DNA of 64,000 nt from Elusimicrobiota bacterium. Its GTDB lineage: Bacteria; Elusimicrobiota; Elusimicrobia; FEN-1173. The translations under genes and the position numbers were made by a program. How positions within the stretch are numbered: position 1 is the stretch's first letter; each line of letters opens with the position of its first letter. A model generated the notes under the pieces. It had not been told where the DNA came from. It made no database searches and saw only the letters and a list, made by a program, of their open reading frames with translations. The DNA lies in assembly GCA_016714745.1 (NCBI GenBank), contig JADKCG010000004.1, positions 1 through 64,000 on the forward strand, given 5' to 3'. This document shows, one piece after another, positions 15,555 through 24,737 of this stretch.

Positions 15555-17690
15555 TTGTTGAAGAATAATACAACTTTCCCCGATAAACCGCAAACCGTTC
15601 CTCCCCCTGGAAGGAGCGGAACGCTGGATCGATCTCTTCAATTTGTTTCAGGGGTCGGCCCCGCACGGGCAAAGACCCTGGCCAAACTGGGTCTGCTCAC
15701 CGTGGGAGACCTTCTCCGCCATTATCCCCGCACCCACGAAGACCGTCGCCTTAAAAAGCCCGAAGCCTGGGGCGCCCCAGGATCCGCGGTGGCATTGGTG
15801 GGCACGGTGAAAGACTTTCAGGTGTCCGGGGGGGGCAAAGACCTCCTGATCGGTCGCGCTGTTCTGGCGATGGAGGGAAAATCGGTGGAAGCGCTTTGGT
15901 TTCGCCGCCGTTCTTTTCGTTTCGATCCTTTCGATGGAATGAAAAAGAAACTCTTGCCCGGGACGCGCCTGTTCGTTTATGGGCCCTGGCAGTATGGCCC
16001 TCGCGGGCTCGAGATCCGGGTGGAAGACCATGATTTTCCAACGGGAGAGCCCTCCCCTCACATGGATCGCCTGGTCCCCGTGTATGACCTCACGGAAGGA
16101 TTGGACGGAAAATGGCTCCGGGCCATGGCGTGGAAAGTGCGCGGGGGGGTGTCGGAAGTTCCCGACGTCCTTCCGGGCGCGGTCCGTGAAAAATATGCCC
16201 TACCGAATTTGGCGGAGGCGTTGGGCGAGTTTCATTTTCCAAGCGATCTCGCTCTGCTTGGGCGCGCCCGGCGCCGCTTGGCCTTTGACGAATTCTTTTC
16301 GCTCGAAGTGGCGTTGGCCCGTGTGCGGCAGGTACGGGACGACGGGCCCCCCGCGCCCGTCTGTCAACCCACGCGCGAATTGCTGTCTCCCTTTCGGAAA
16401 GCTCTGGGATTCGATTTCACTCCCGCGCAAAAACGGGTCATCAACGAAATTTTCAGCGACATGGCGCTGGCTCGGCCCATGAACCGCCTTTTAATGGGGG
16501 AAGTGGGCTCGGGAAAAACAGTGGTGGCGGTGTCGGCTCTTCTATTGGCGGTAGAGGCCGGTCGACAGGCCGTGCTTATGGCGCCCACCGAAATTTTGGC
16601 GGAACAGCACGCCCACGGTCTTTCACGGATCCTCAAGGGTTTACCGGTACGCTGGGCTCTCTTGACCGGCGGGCGGAAGAAAGCGGAGAGCCGTCTCAAC
16701 CGCGAGGCCCTGGCCGCCGGGGATATCCAGATCGCCGTGGGCACCCACGCGCTCTTGGAAGACCAAGTCGCCTTTAAAAACTTGGGACTCGTGGTCATCG
16801 ACGAACAACACCGTTTCGGGGTGGACCAGCGGGCCACGCTCGGGGCCAAGGGCGTGTCGCCCCATGTGCTCCTTATGACCGCCACCCCCATCCCTCGCAC
16901 CCTAGCCCTCACGGTGTATGGCGACCTTTCAGTCTCGGTGATCGATCAATTGCCACCTGGCCGACCGATCATCACCACACACTGGTCAAAGGAGGGCGAA
17001 GCCCTCTCGGCTGTGCGCCGCGCTGTGGCCCAAGGCCGGCAAGCCTATGTGGTCTTTCCCTTGGTGCAAGAATCCGAACGACTGGATTTGAAAGCGGTAT
17101 TAAAGGGTTGGGAACATTTAAAAGAGGCGTTCCCCGATATCCCCGTGGGCCTTTTGCACGGAAAACTGAAATCCGCCGAAAAAGAGGCGGCCATGTCCGC
17201 TTTCGCCCGGGGGGAACTGAAAATTCTGGCCGCCACGCCGGTCATCGAGGTCGGGATCGACGTGGCCAACGCCACAGTCCTCGTGGTCATGAACGCCGAA
17301 CGATTCGGCCTGGCCCAGCTCCATCAACTGAGGGGCCGAATCGGGCGGGGTGTCCATCCGTCTTCTTTTCACTTGGTGTCCGACGCGCCGTCCGCAGACG
17401 CCGCCGAGCGCATCAAACTCCTTTGCCAAATAAAAGACGGTTTTAAATTGGCCGAAGAAGACCTGCGCCGTCGAGGCCCCGGCGAATTTTTAGGCGAAGC
17501 CCAACACGGCCTGCCTGAATTCCGGGTGGGGAACCTGGCCACTGACGGCCCGCTCATCACCGAATCCCGCGAAGCGGCCTTCGAACTCATCAAACAAGAT
17601 CCCTCCCTCACCCATCCCGATCACCGCGCCTTAGCCGAAGACGTCACCCGCCGTTTTGCCACCCGCTTCCGCTTCGCCCAAGTAGCCTAA
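15555..17690 (+). CDS. recG: ATP-dependent DNA helicase RecG
   Basis: RecG remodels stalled replication forks and Holliday junctions. The N-terminal wedge begins LDRSLQFVSGVGPARAKTLA, an HhH-like opening, followed by an OB fold to about residue 210. Helicase motifs are complete: GEVGSGKTVVA (Walker A), MAPTEILAEQHA, DEQHRFGVDQR (motif II), TATPIPRTLAL (motif III) and QLRGRIGRG (motif VI), with the RecG-specific C-terminal GPGEFLGEAQHG. At 711 residues the length is normal. No ATG is available near the start; TTG at 15555 is the most upstream reasonable choice. It diverges from rpmB with about 20 bases between starts. Confidence 0.93.
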   Translation: MLKNNTTFPDKPQTVPPPGRSGTLDRSLQFVSGVGPARAKTLAKLGLLTVGDLLRHYPRTHEDRRLKKPEAWGAPGSAVALVGTVKDFQVSGGGKDLLIGRAVLAMEGKSVEALWFRRRSFRFDPFDGMKKKLLPGTRLFVYGPWQYGPRGLEIRVEDHDFPTGEPSPHMDRLVPVYDLTEGLDGKWLRAMAWKVRGGVSEVPDVLPGAVREKYALPNLAEALGEFHFPSDLALLGRARRRLAFDEFFSLEVALARVRQVRDDGPPAPVCQPTRELLSPFRKALGFDFTPAQKRVINEIFSDMALARPMNRLLMGEVGSGKTVVAVSALLLAVEAGRQAVLMAPTEILAEQHAHGLSRILKGLPVRWALLTGGRKKAESRLNREALAAGDIQIAVGTHALLEDQVAFKNLGLVVIDEQHRFGVDQRATLGAKGVSPHVLLMTATPIPRTLALTVYGDLSVSVIDQLPPGRPIITTHWSKEGEALSAVRRAVAQGRQAYVVFPLVQESERLDLKAVLKGWEHLKEAFPDIPVGLLHGKLKSAEKEAAMSAFARGELKILAATPVIEVGIDVANATVLVVMNAERFGLAQLHQLRGRIGRGVHPSSFHLVSDAPSADAAERIKLLCQIKDGFKLAEEDLRRRGPGEFLGEAQHGLPEFRVGNLATDGPLITESREAAFELIKQDPSLTHPDHRALAEDVTRRFATRFRFAQVA

Positions 17691-17695
17691 AAAAA

Positions 17696-17730
17696 CAGGG
17701 GGACGAAATTAACCAAATGCAATCCCCCTG
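17696..17730 (+). repeat. Inverted repeat after recG
   Basis: CAGGGGG (17696-17702) and CCCCCTG (17724-17730) flank a 21-base AT-rich loop (ACGAAATTAACCAAATGCAAT). There is no T-run, so it is a weak terminator at best. The GGGGGACGAAATTAACC style is like small mobile palindromes seen between genes in many uncultured bacteria. Confidence 0.4.
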
Positions 17731-17737
17731 ATGTCAT

Positions 17738-17766
17738 TTGACAGTTCTCTCCTGATTCCTTACAAT
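17738..17766 (+). promoter_or_regulatory. Consensus sigma70 promoter of the fatty-acid operon
   Basis: TTGACA at 17738-17743, a 17-base spacer, and TACAAT at 17761-17766. This is the best promoter in the window. It sits 67 bases upstream of yceD and no other promoter is evident before rnc ends at 24670, so it probably drives the whole nine-gene set. The leader between promoter and yceD contains a weak ACCCTCC/GGGTGGG hairpin at about 17788-17806. Confidence 0.75.
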
Positions 17767-17832
17767 TACCTCACTTTTGTCGGTTAAACCCTCCTTGGGT
17801 GGGTTGAGTTTTTCTCTGTGGGGGGGCGAGCG

Positions 17833-18291
17833 ATGAAATTGCGCATTCGAGACATTGAGCGCGAGCGGTCTATTGAAATAGAAGAGACCCTCCCCGCGGC
17901 ACGGTTTCCACTGGACACCCCGGACCGACCCGAGCTTGAGGGGCCGGTTCAGGCCAAGATGAAGGCTGAGATCTCAGAAGGCGCCGCCTGGGCCTGGGTT
18001 GAGGTGAAGGCTCGGTTAACCATCGCCTGTGCCCGATGCTTGGAACGGTTTAGCATGGATGTTCGGCCTTTTTTTGATGTGGAAACGCCCGTCACTGAAG
18101 AATATTTAGATGTAGATGACGATATCCGTCAAAACCTTTTATTGGCTTTACCGGCCAAACCACTCTGTTCGCCGAACTGCAAGGGGCTGTGTGTGGTGTG
18201 CGGGAAAAATTTGAACAAGGGGGCTTGTGGTTGCCCTTCTCAGGCCCCTGTCTCTGTTTTTGAATCTTTGAAAAATTTGAAACTTAAATAA
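17833..18291 (+). CDS. yceD: YceD-family (DUF177) protein
   Basis: YceD proteins are small conserved factors nearly always encoded directly before rpmF; they have been linked to 23S rRNA processing. The protein shows the diagnostic zinc-like Cys pattern ARLTIACARCLERFSMDVRP and the C-terminal LPAKPLCSPNCKGLCVVCG with several Cys. I start at the ATG at 17833 (MKLRIRDIERE), giving 152 residues; an upstream GTG adds only MGGRA. First gene after the consensus promoter. Confidence 0.9.
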   Translation: MKLRIRDIERERSIEIEETLPAARFPLDTPDRPELEGPVQAKMKAEISEGAAWAWVEVKARLTIACARCLERFSMDVRPFFDVETPVTEEYLDVDDDIRQNLLLALPAKPLCSPNCKGLCVVCGKNLNKGACGCPSQAPVSVFESLKNLKLK

Positions 18292-18306
18292 GGACTATCC
18301 TCCCCC

Positions 18307-18513
18307 ATGGCAAACCCAAAGAAAAAGCATTCACCCGCTCGGCGCGACAGCCGGCGATCGGCGAACTTCAAATTGGTTTACGGATCGCTCTCGCGTTGTC
18401 CCAATTGTGGCGTCGCTCGTCCGCCACACCGCGTCTGCGCGGCCTGCGGTTTTTACGGCAAGGAATTGGTGGTCGCTCCCAAAGCTCCCAAGAAGAAAGA
18501 GGAAGGAAAGTAG
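18307..18513 (+). CDS. rpmF: 50S ribosomal protein bL32
   Basis: The 68-residue product starts MANPKKKHSPARRDSRRSAN, the standard bL32 opening, and has the zinc-finger CPNCGVARPPHRVCAAC. The C-terminal tail is Lys-rich. The yceD-rpmF-plsX order is one of the most conserved in bacteria and ties ribosome supply to membrane lipid synthesis. Confidence 0.96.
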   Translation: MANPKKKHSPARRDSRRSANFKLVYGSLSRCPNCGVARPPHRVCAACGFYGKELVVAPKAPKKKEEGK

Positions 18514-18533
18514 TTGGTGACTTTTCGGTAACC

Positions 18534-19559
18534 ATGACCATCCGTATCGCACTGGACGCGATGGGGGGCGACCGGGGATTGCCGGTGAACGTGGAGGGTG
18601 CCCTCCTCGCAAAAAAAGAGCTGGAGCACGAAATCATTCTTGTTGGCGATCAGAGGATGATTGAGCAAGAATTGTCCCATCATGGGGCTTCTGGGAAATT
18701 CCTCATCCAGCACGCCCCCACCGTGATCGGCATGCATGAAAAACCGGCGGAGGCCTGTCGAGCGAAAAAAGATTCGTCCATCATGCAGTGCGCCGAGATG
18801 GTGGCCCAAGGGAAGGCCGATGCGCTCATCTCCGCGGGAAATTCTGGGGCCACCATGGCGGCCAGTCTCTGGCATCTTCGGCGGTTGCCGGGCGTTTCTC
18901 GCCCCGCCATTGCGGCCATTTTCCCGACCTTGGAAGGAAATGCAGTGATCCTCGACGTGGGCGCCAATGTGGATTGCAAACCCAAACACCTTCTCCAGTT
19001 CGCCATCATGGGATCCGTCTATTCAAAGGCGGTGTTCGGCATTAGCAATCCCCGTGTCGGTCTTTTGACCATCGGCGAAGAAGAGGGAAAGGGCAATGAA
19101 CTGACCACCCTCACTCACCCCTTGCTTCAAACCAGCGGGTTGAACTATTTGGGGCACCTCGAAGGCCGAGACCTGCCCGAGGGCAATGCCGATGTATTTG
19201 TCTGTGACGGGTTTGTTGGAAATGTTCTGCTCAAATTTGGGGAAGGACTCGCCGCCGCTGTTATGAGGTTGATCAAGAACGAGGTTCGCAAGCATCCCCT
19301 GGCGATTTTTGGCAAGTACCTTTTAAAAGGGGCGTTTAAAGAGATCATGAAGAAAACGGACCCCTCTGAATTTGGTGGGGCGCCTTTGTTGGGGGTCAAC
19401 GGGGTGGCTCTGATCGCCCATGGCGGCTCGGATGTAAAGGCGGTTAAAAATTCGGTTCGAACCGCCGCGGCGTTCGTCGAAAAGGGCATCAACCGGCAGA
19501 TTTCAGAACAGCTTCACGCCCACGCCCTCTCTCCCGCCCCCGTGGCGGTCTCGGTCTAG
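18534..19559 (+). CDS. plsX: Phosphate acyltransferase PlsX
   Basis: PlsX converts acyl-ACP to acyl-phosphate for glycerol-3-phosphate acylation by PlsY. The start at 18534 yields TIRIALDAMGGDRGLPVNVE, the canonical opening. ADALISAGNSGATMAAS, VILDVGANVDCKP, VGLLTIGEEEGKGNE and VCDGFVGNVLLKFGEG are all family blocks. Length 341 residues. It lies 20 bases after rpmF and one base before fabH. Confidence 0.95.
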   Translation: MTIRIALDAMGGDRGLPVNVEGALLAKKELEHEIILVGDQRMIEQELSHHGASGKFLIQHAPTVIGMHEKPAEACRAKKDSSIMQCAEMVAQGKADALISAGNSGATMAASLWHLRRLPGVSRPAIAAIFPTLEGNAVILDVGANVDCKPKHLLQFAIMGSVYSKAVFGISNPRVGLLTIGEEEGKGNELTTLTHPLLQTSGLNYLGHLEGRDLPEGNADVFVCDGFVGNVLLKFGEGLAAAVMRLIKNEVRKHPLAIFGKYLLKGAFKEIMKKTDPSEFGGAPLLGVNGVALIAHGGSDVKAVKNSVRTAAAFVEKGINRQISEQLHAHALSPAPVAVSV

Positions 19560-19560
19560 C

Positions 19561-20542
19561 ATGGTGGGACTTAAGTTTCTTTCAACCGGGGTTGGCCTTC
19601 CCGCCCGCGTGGTGACGAACGCGGACCTCACCAAAATTGTTGACACAACGGATGAATGGATTACCGAACGGACCGGAATTAAAGAGCGGCGAATTGCGGC
19701 ACCGAATGAGGCCACGTCCGACCTTTCCACGCAGGCCGCTCGTCAGGCGTTGGAACGAGCCCACCTTCGTCCAGACCAGTTGGATGCGATTATTGTCGCC
19801 ACCTGCACCCCCGACCATCTTTTTCCCTCAACGGCCTGCCTGGTTCAAAAGGCGCTGGGTGTGCCGACGTGCATTGCTTTTGATGTGTCGGCGGCTTGCT
19901 CGGGCTTCATCTATGGGCTGGCGGTGGCCCAGGGATTGATTTCAACAGGGGTCGCTAAAACAGTCCTGTTGATGGGGGCGGACACCTTGTCCCGCTTCAC
20001 CGATTGGACCGACCGGGGCACCTGTGCGTTCTCTTTGGGGATGGCGCGGGGGCGGTGATTGCTCAAAGCGAAGAAAGGATCCCTCCCATCTGCTTTCGCT
20101 TCACCTTGCCGCCGATGGATCAAGGGCGATTTTTGGAAATCCCGGGGGTGGGTCCCGTCATCCCTGGGGAACCCTAGACTTGACCAAGGAATTTCCTGCC
20201 CCTCATAAAAATGGAAGGGAAAGAAGTTTTTAAACGCCGTCACCCGGATGATTGAGGCCGCCCGGCGGCGCTGAATAAAGCGGGTTTACGCCACAGGACC
20301 TGACGCTCTTGATTCCCCATCAAGCGAATTTACGCATTATTGACGCGGTGGCCAAACGCGTGAACATCCCCGACGAACGCGTTTTTCGCAACGTGCAAAA
20401 GTTCGGCAACATGTCAGCGGCCACGACCATTATTGCGTTGGATCAGGCGCTGGGGGAAGGGCGTGTGAAACGAGGAGACCTGGTGGAACTGATCGCTTTT
20501 GGAGCCGGATTAACGTGGGGTGCGGCGGTCCTTCGATGGTAA
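19561..20542 (+). pseudogene. fabH: 3-oxoacyl-[ACP] synthase III, multiply frameshifted
   Basis: FabH starts fatty-acid synthesis by condensing acetyl-CoA with malonyl-ACP. The intact first part has DEWITERTGIKERRIA and the active-site Cys in DVSAACSGFIYGL. Frame is lost near 20028: one extra G restores RGTCAVLFGDGAGAV. Further indels between about 20080 and 20290 split LSLHLAADGSRA, NPGGGSRHP, VTRMIEAARR and the next part. The end, from 20309, is clean again with IPHQANLRIID (catalytic His) and FGNMSAATTI (catalytic Asn). All three catalytic residues therefore survive. Loss of an essential-type gene by several tiny indels argues for sequencing error. Confidence 0.85.
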
Positions 20543-21468
20543 TGAAAACCGCTTTTCTCTTCCCCGGTCAAGGGTCCCAATCGGTGGGCATGGGAAAAGA
20601 ACTCTACGATCATTTTTCGGCGGCCAAAACCATTTTTGAACGGGCCGAAGCGCGGCTTGGGCGGGAATTTATCGACGTCATTTTTACAGGGCCCGAGGAA
20701 AAACTGCGGCAAACCCGGTTCACCCAAGTGTCGCTTTTTATTGTGTCCATGGCCGCCCACGCGGTCGTGGCATCCGCCGATCGGCGGGCCGATGTGATGG
20801 CGGGGCACAGTTTGGGGGAATACTCGGCGCTTTGCGCCGCCGGGGCTTTTGATTTCGAAACGGGCCTGGATCTGGTGAAAGCCCGGGGCGAGGCCATTGG
20901 CGAGGCGGCGGAAAAGACGCCCGGGACCATGGCGGCCCTGATCGGACTTGACCGGTCTGTGGTGGAAGACATTTGCGCCAAAGGCGTCCGCCAAAGGGCT
21001 GTGTCAGCCGGTCAACTTTAATTGTCCCGGCCAAATTGTGGTCGCGGGAACCGTGGAGCCGTGAAGAAGCGGTCAAGCTGGCCCAGGCGGCCGGGTCGCC
21101 CAAATCCGTCCGATTGAACGTCTCCGGGGCTTTCCATTCCACCCTCATGAAACCCGCGGCGGACAAAATGGCCAAGGTTCTGGCAACCACGATCGTCCCC
21201 GGCCGTTCCGGTGGTGGCCAACGTGGACGCCCAGACCGTCCAGGACCCCCAACAGATTCGGGAAAAATTGGTTCGTCAAATCGACCACGCCGTCCTGTGG
21301 GAAGACACGCTCAAGTGGATGATCGGGGCCGGGGTGGAGACGTTTATTGAAATCGGGCCGGGCCGGGTCCTGTCGGGGCTGGTGCGGCGCACCGATAAGA
21401 CGCGAAAATTTTCTAACATAGAAGACAAGAAATCCGCGGACGCGCTTTTGGCGCCTGTCCCACTCTAA
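20542..21468 (+). pseudogene. fabD: Malonyl-CoA:ACP transacylase, multiply frameshifted
   Basis: FabD loads malonate on ACP. The first part reads AFLFPGQGSQSVGMGKELYD, and MAGHSLGEYSALCAAGA carries the nucleophile Ser in GHSLG. Near 20985 one base is missing; the other frame continues CQPVNFNCPGQIVVAGTVE. Two more losses near 21060-21070 lead to AVKLAQAAGSPKSVRLNVSGAFHS (catalytic His), and another near 21200 leads to VPVVANVDAQ and IEIGPGRVLSGL. Restored length about 308 residues. The ATG at 20542 overlaps the fabH stop (TAATG); an ATG six bases upstream is possible. Confidence 0.85.
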
Positions 21469-21481
21469 AAGGAATCTTCCT

Positions 21482-22384
21482 ATGCGACTCAAAGACCAAA
21501 CAGCATTGATCACCGGCGGCGCCCAAGGCATTGGCCGCGCCATCGCCGAAACCTTCGCCAAAGAAGGCGCCAACCTGGCCCTCTGCGATGTGAACGAACA
21601 GGTCTGCCAGGCCACGGCCGACGAACTGGCCAAAAAATTTGGCGTTAAAACCCACGCCGCGAAGGTGAACGTCACGCTGTTCGAAGAATGTGAAAAATGG
21701 GTTCAAGCGGTGATGGGCGCGTTCGGTCGTGTGGACATTTTGGTCAACAATGCCGGAATCACGAAAGACAATCTCTTGATGCGCATGTCGGACGCGGAAT
21801 GGGACGCGGTGATTGCGGTCAACCTTAAGGGCCCTTTCAATTGCACAAAAGCCGTGGTTCGCCCCATGTTTAAAGCCCAACGGGGGCGCATTATCAACAT
21901 CGCTTCCATTGTGGGATTGATGGGGAACGCTGGGCAAGCAAACTATTCGTCATCCAAAGGGGGCCTCGTGGCTCTGACCAAAACCTGCGCCCGGGAGTTC
22001 GCCAGCCGCCAGGTGTTGGTGAACGCCATCGCCCCCGGGTTCATCCGTACGGCCATGACTGATAAACTCAGCGATGATCAAAAAAAGAAACTGACCGATC
22101 TCATCCCGCTCACACGGCTGGGCGAATCCCAAGACGTGGCCAACGCCGCGCTCTTCCTGGCGTCGGACGAAAGCTCGTACATCACCGGTCACGTCCTCTC
22201 CGTGAACGGCGGGAGTGGTGGCGAGGAATGGGGGGCGCCGGAAACCGGCAACGACTTTCCATATTTTTTTGCAGTCGGGCGGCATAAGCCCAACGCGCGC
22301 GGGGATGAACCCACGCACGTTGAGCCTCTCCTCCCCACAAACGTAAGGAGGCACACATGGCAGATGACATCGAGACAAAAGTAA
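21482..22384 (+). CDS. fabG: 3-oxoacyl-[ACP] reductase (3' end probably frameshifted)
   Basis: FabG reduces 3-oxoacyl-ACP with NADPH. Motifs are complete: TGGAQGIGRAIAE (cofactor loop), NNAG, the catalytic Ser in INIASIVGLMGNAG, and YSSSKGG (Tyr-x3-Lys). The family normally ends a few residues after VNGG. Here the frame runs on from VNGGSGGEEW for about 50 residues without similarity to the family and overlaps acpP and its ribosome site. A small indel near 22215 that hides the true stop is the best explanation; the true gene end is probably near 22220-22250. Confidence 0.9.
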   Translation: MRLKDQTALITGGAQGIGRAIAETFAKEGANLALCDVNEQVCQATADELAKKFGVKTHAAKVNVTLFEECEKWVQAVMGAFGRVDILVNNAGITKDNLLMRMSDAEWDAVIAVNLKGPFNCTKAVVRPMFKAQRGRIINIASIVGLMGNAGQANYSSSKGGLVALTKTCAREFASRQVLVNAIAPGFIRTAMTDKLSDDQKKKLTDLIPLTRLGESQDVANAALFLASDESSYITGHVLSVNGGSGGEEWGAPETGNDFPYFFAVGRHKPNARGDEPTHVEPLLPTNVRRHTWQMTSRQK

Positions 22385-22596
22385 AAGACATCATCGTTGA
22401 ACAGTTGGGCGTCGATGCGGCGCAGGTGAAGCCGGAATCGTCGTTCGTTAACGACCTCGGGGCCGATTCATTGGACACCGTGGAGTTGGTGATGGCGTTG
22501 GAAGAAGCGTTCGACATGGAAATCCCGGACGAAGAGGCGGAGAAGATCCAGACCGTCACACAGGCCGTTACCTACATCCAGAGTCACAAGAAATAG
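22357..22596 (+). CDS. acpP: Acyl carrier protein
   Basis: Short acidic four-helix protein of 79 residues with the phosphopantetheine site GADSLDTVELVMALEE (Ser in DSL). AAGGAGG lies five bases before the ATG, the best ribosome site in this operon, fitting the high demand for ACP. It lies between fabG and fabF as in most bacteria. The C-terminus TVTQAVTYIQSHKK is typical. Confidence 0.96.
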   Translation: MADDIETKVKDIIVEQLGVDAAQVKPESSFVNDLGADSLDTVELVMALEEAFDMEIPDEEAEKIQTVTQAVTYIQSHKK

Positions 22597-22654
22597 TTTA
22601 CCCTCCGGCCCCGAACAAAACAACGCTCGGGGCCGACGTTTTGGAGAGATCGCT

Positions 22655-23907
22655 ATGTCCATGAATAAGAAACGCGTCGTCATCACAGGTCTGGGAGTGG
22701 TCAGCCCCATCGGTATTGGCAAGGCGGCATTTCTGGAATCCATCAAAGTCGGTCGTTCGGGTGTGGGAAAGGTGAGCTTTTTTGATGTCACCACCTACCC
22801 GTGCCACATCGACGCGGAGGTCAAAGGGTTCCAAGCGGACCAGTTCATGGACCGGAAAAAAGTGAAGCGCATGGATCCCTTCGCCCGGTTCGCCATGGCC
22901 GCGGCGCGTTTGGCGGTGGAGGATTCGGGAATTGACTTCTCGAAAGAAAATCCCGAACGCTGTGGGGTGATCGTGGGGTCAGGGATTGGCGGCTCCAGAC
23001 CATTGAAGAAGAACACAGCGTCATTCTGGAAAAAGGCATGAAACGGGTGTCCCCGTTCCTGATCCCCATGCTGATTTCAAACATTGCTTCCGGCGAGATC
23101 GCCATTGAATACGGCATCACGGGTCCCAACTATTCCGTCAGTTCCGCCTGCGCCACTGCCAATCATGCCTTGGGCGCGTCACTCCGCCATCTCCGATATG
23201 GAGATGCGGACGTTTTGATCGCCGGCGGGGCGGAAGCCGCCATTACCGCCCTCGGCTACGCGGGATTTTGCCAGGCCCGGGCACTCACCACGGATTTCAA
23301 TGATCGCCCCGAAAAGGCCAGTCGACCTTTTGATAAAAACCGGTCCGGGTTCGTGATGGGCGAAGGGGCCGGGGTCTTGGTGTTGGAAACCCTGGAGCAC
23401 GCGCAGGCGCGGGGAGCTAAAATCTACGGTGAGCTGGCCGGTTTCGGCGCCACCGACGACGCCTATCACATCACCGCGCCGTCCCCGGAAGGGAAAGCCG
23501 CCAGCCGGGCCATGCAACTGGCGATGGCAGACGCCGACGTTCGTCCGGAAGACGTGGACTATGTCAACGCTCACGGCACATCCACGGAACTCAACGACAA
23601 AACCGAAACCATGGCCCTGAAAAAGGTGTTCGGTTCGCACGCGCGGAAACTGGCTATTTCCTCCACGAAATCCATGACCGGTCACCTGTTGGGCGCCGCC
23701 GGGGCGGTGGAACTCATTGCCACCCTCTTGTGTATGGAAAACGGGTTCATCCATCCCACGATCAACTACGAAACGCCGGACCCGGAATGTGATTTGGATT
23801 ACGTTCCGAACGTGGCCCGCCCGGCCCAAATCCAGTGTGCGTTGTCGAATTCTCTCGGATTTGGCGGCCACAACGCCGTGGTGGTGGCCAAACGGTTTAA
23901 CGGGTAA
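22655..23907 (+). CDS. fabF: 3-oxoacyl-[ACP] synthase II (one frameshift)
   Basis: FabF elongates acyl-ACP chains. The first frame reads VVITGLGVVSPIGIG to GVIVGSGIGG, then breaks near 22991; one extra G gives GLQTIEEEHSVILEKG in the second frame, which runs to the end. Active-site residues are all there: Cys in SVSSACATANHA, His in VNAHGTSTELND and His in MTGHLLGAAGA. Restored length about 417 residues, normal. GGAGAG lies eight bases before the start. Confidence 0.92.
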
Positions 23908-23911
23908 TTTC

Positions 23912-24670
23912 GTGCCGCGAGAAGAGTCTTCCCCGCTCGAAAAAGTCGCTCGGCATGTTTTTAAGAAACCGAAACTTTTAGAAGAAGCCCTCACGCACAA
24001 GTCCTACGCGATCGAAAAGGGAAGCAAGGTTTTTAACGAACGCCTCGAGTTTTTGGGCGACAGTATTTTGGCCGCGATCGTGGCCCACTATTTGTTCAAA
24101 CGGTATCCAGACGAGGACGAGGGGAAACTCTCCAAGTTGAAATCTCAGTTGGTGGCCCGTCCTTCCCTCGTGCTCTGGGCGCGGGAAATTAAGTTGGGGC
24201 AATATCTTTGGATGTCAGATGGAGAGGAAGCCACCGGGGGACGCAACAGGGAAAGCCTTCTGGCCAACGCGTTTGAAGCTCTGTTGGGCGCGCTTTTTCT
24301 GGACGGAGGGTTTCCCGTCGCCCAGCGGTTCATCGTTCGGTTGGTGTCCAAGAAGAAAAAGATCATCGAAACCGATTACAAAAGCAAACTGCAAGAGATC
24401 ATCCAGAAACGTTATAAATTGCCCCCTGCTTACACCCTTAAAGAGCAAAAGGGGCCGGACCACAATAAGACGTTCGTCATGCACGTTTACGTTCGTCGAC
24501 GTCTGTTGGGCGTGGGGGAAGGCCGTTCCAAAAAAGAAGCCGAGCAGGCCGCCGCGTGGGAAGGCCTCAAGAAAATCCGAGCACACCGATTGGCCCCCAA
24601 AATTGATCCCACCCACATGGCCGAAGATAACACCGTCGCCGTCCTCTCCCCCCGCCGCCCCTCGCGCTGA
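23912..24670 (+). CDS. rnc: Ribonuclease III
   Basis: RNase III cuts double-stranded RNA in rRNA and mRNA processing. The signature NERLEFLGDSILAAIVA (metal-binding Glu/Asp) begins near residue 45, ANAFEALLGALFLDGG follows, and a double-stranded RNA-binding domain occupies the C-terminal third (DYKSKLQEIIQKR to GRSKKEAEQAAA). I chose the GTG at 23912, four bases after the fabF stop, giving 252 residues; the frame is open further upstream within fabF but that is out of phase with any homologous sequence. A tail of about 25 residues follows the dsRNA domain. Last gene of the fatty-acid operon. Confidence 0.92.
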   Translation: MPREESSPLEKVARHVFKKPKLLEEALTHKSYAIEKGSKVFNERLEFLGDSILAAIVAHYLFKRYPDEDEGKLSKLKSQLVARPSLVLWAREIKLGQYLWMSDGEEATGGRNRESLLANAFEALLGALFLDGGFPVAQRFIVRLVSKKKKIIETDYKSKLQEIIQKRYKLPPAYTLKEQKGPDHNKTFVMHVYVRRRLLGVGEGRSKKEAEQAAAWEGLKKIRAHRLAPKIDPTHMAEDNTVAVLSPRRPSR

Positions 24671-24737
24671 TTCAGTTTTTATTTTGTATATTGTTCTTTC
24701 CAAACACTATTCTTGACCCCTCTGCACAGGAGAACGT

